Shown here: positions 14,501 to 14,509 of the stretch, piece by piece | Position numbering within the stretch: the stretch's first letter is position 1 | How the letters are laid out: each line of letters starts with the position of its first letter | Source of the DNA: Deltaproteobacteria bacterium UBA5329 | Lineage (GTDB): Bacteria; Desulfobacterota; Syntrophorhabdia; Syntrophorhabdales; Syntrophorhabdaceae | DNA length: 14,509 nucleotides | Direction of reading: 5' to 3' | Assembly: GCA_002408185.1 (NCBI GenBank) | Contig: DHQV01000110.1 | Location: forward strand, 1-14,509 | Position numbers and translations under genes: made by a program | The notes under the pieces: model-generated | Database searches by the model: none | What the model saw: only the letters and a program-made list of their open reading frames with translations | Told to the model about the DNA's origin: nothing

Positions 14501-14509
14501 TTTTGCAGT

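Overview
The window carries ordinary bacterial housekeeping and accessory genes with moderately high G+C in coding regions. The gene set fits a Gram-negative, probably anaerobic bacterium: HtpG, an hrcA-grpE-dnaJ heat-shock group, a MacB/LolCE-like ABC exporter with an AttH/CrtC-like partner, and IS200/IS605 remnants. A Desulfobacterota or Nitrospirota lineage is my guess from the general look of the proteins. No rRNA or other strong taxonomic marker is present.

Left part (1-6120), stress and ion homeostasis. A two-TM potassium channel with an RCK/TrkA domain runs leftward off the edge. htpG (Hsp90) diverges from it and converges on a leftward hrcA-grpE-dnaJ operon, with a terminator-like hairpin between htpG and dnaJ. 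dnaK, usually between grpE and dnaJ, is absent, and no CIRCE operator is visible upstream of hrcA. The hrcA/nudC divergent region instead carries an AT-rich direct repeat and a short inverted repeat. The channel gene and hrcA lack Shine-Dalgarno sequences, and their promoter-like elements lie almost on the start codon.

Middle (6121-12939), rightward. nudC (NADH pyrophosphatase) comes first, then a zinc-dependent MDR dehydrogenase, an ABC ATPase and a fused 829-residue FtsX/MacB-type permease. A 400-bp IS605-type scar (tnpB 3' fragment plus right end) follows, then an AttH/CrtC-like secreted protein. ATPase, permease and AttH-like protein look like one export system that the scar has split. 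The right end of the scar, about 145 bp, occurs a second time as a solo copy directly after the nudC stop codon. Both copies can form similar hairpins, so they may be relics of a TnpB guide (omega) RNA and element right end.

Right part (12940-14509). A truncated Y1 transposase (tnpA) fragment is followed by a leftward DUF523-DUF1722 fusion gene in which a normally conserved cysteine appears to be serine. The last 125 bases hold only short direct repeats.

The most interesting material is the pair of omega-RNA-like repeats, the dnaK-less and CIRCE-less heat-shock operon with a His-rich GrpE, the probable leaderless genes, the nested ATGA mini-cistrons before nudC, and the Cys-to-Ser change in the DUF523 protein. 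I found no clearly new multi-gene system.
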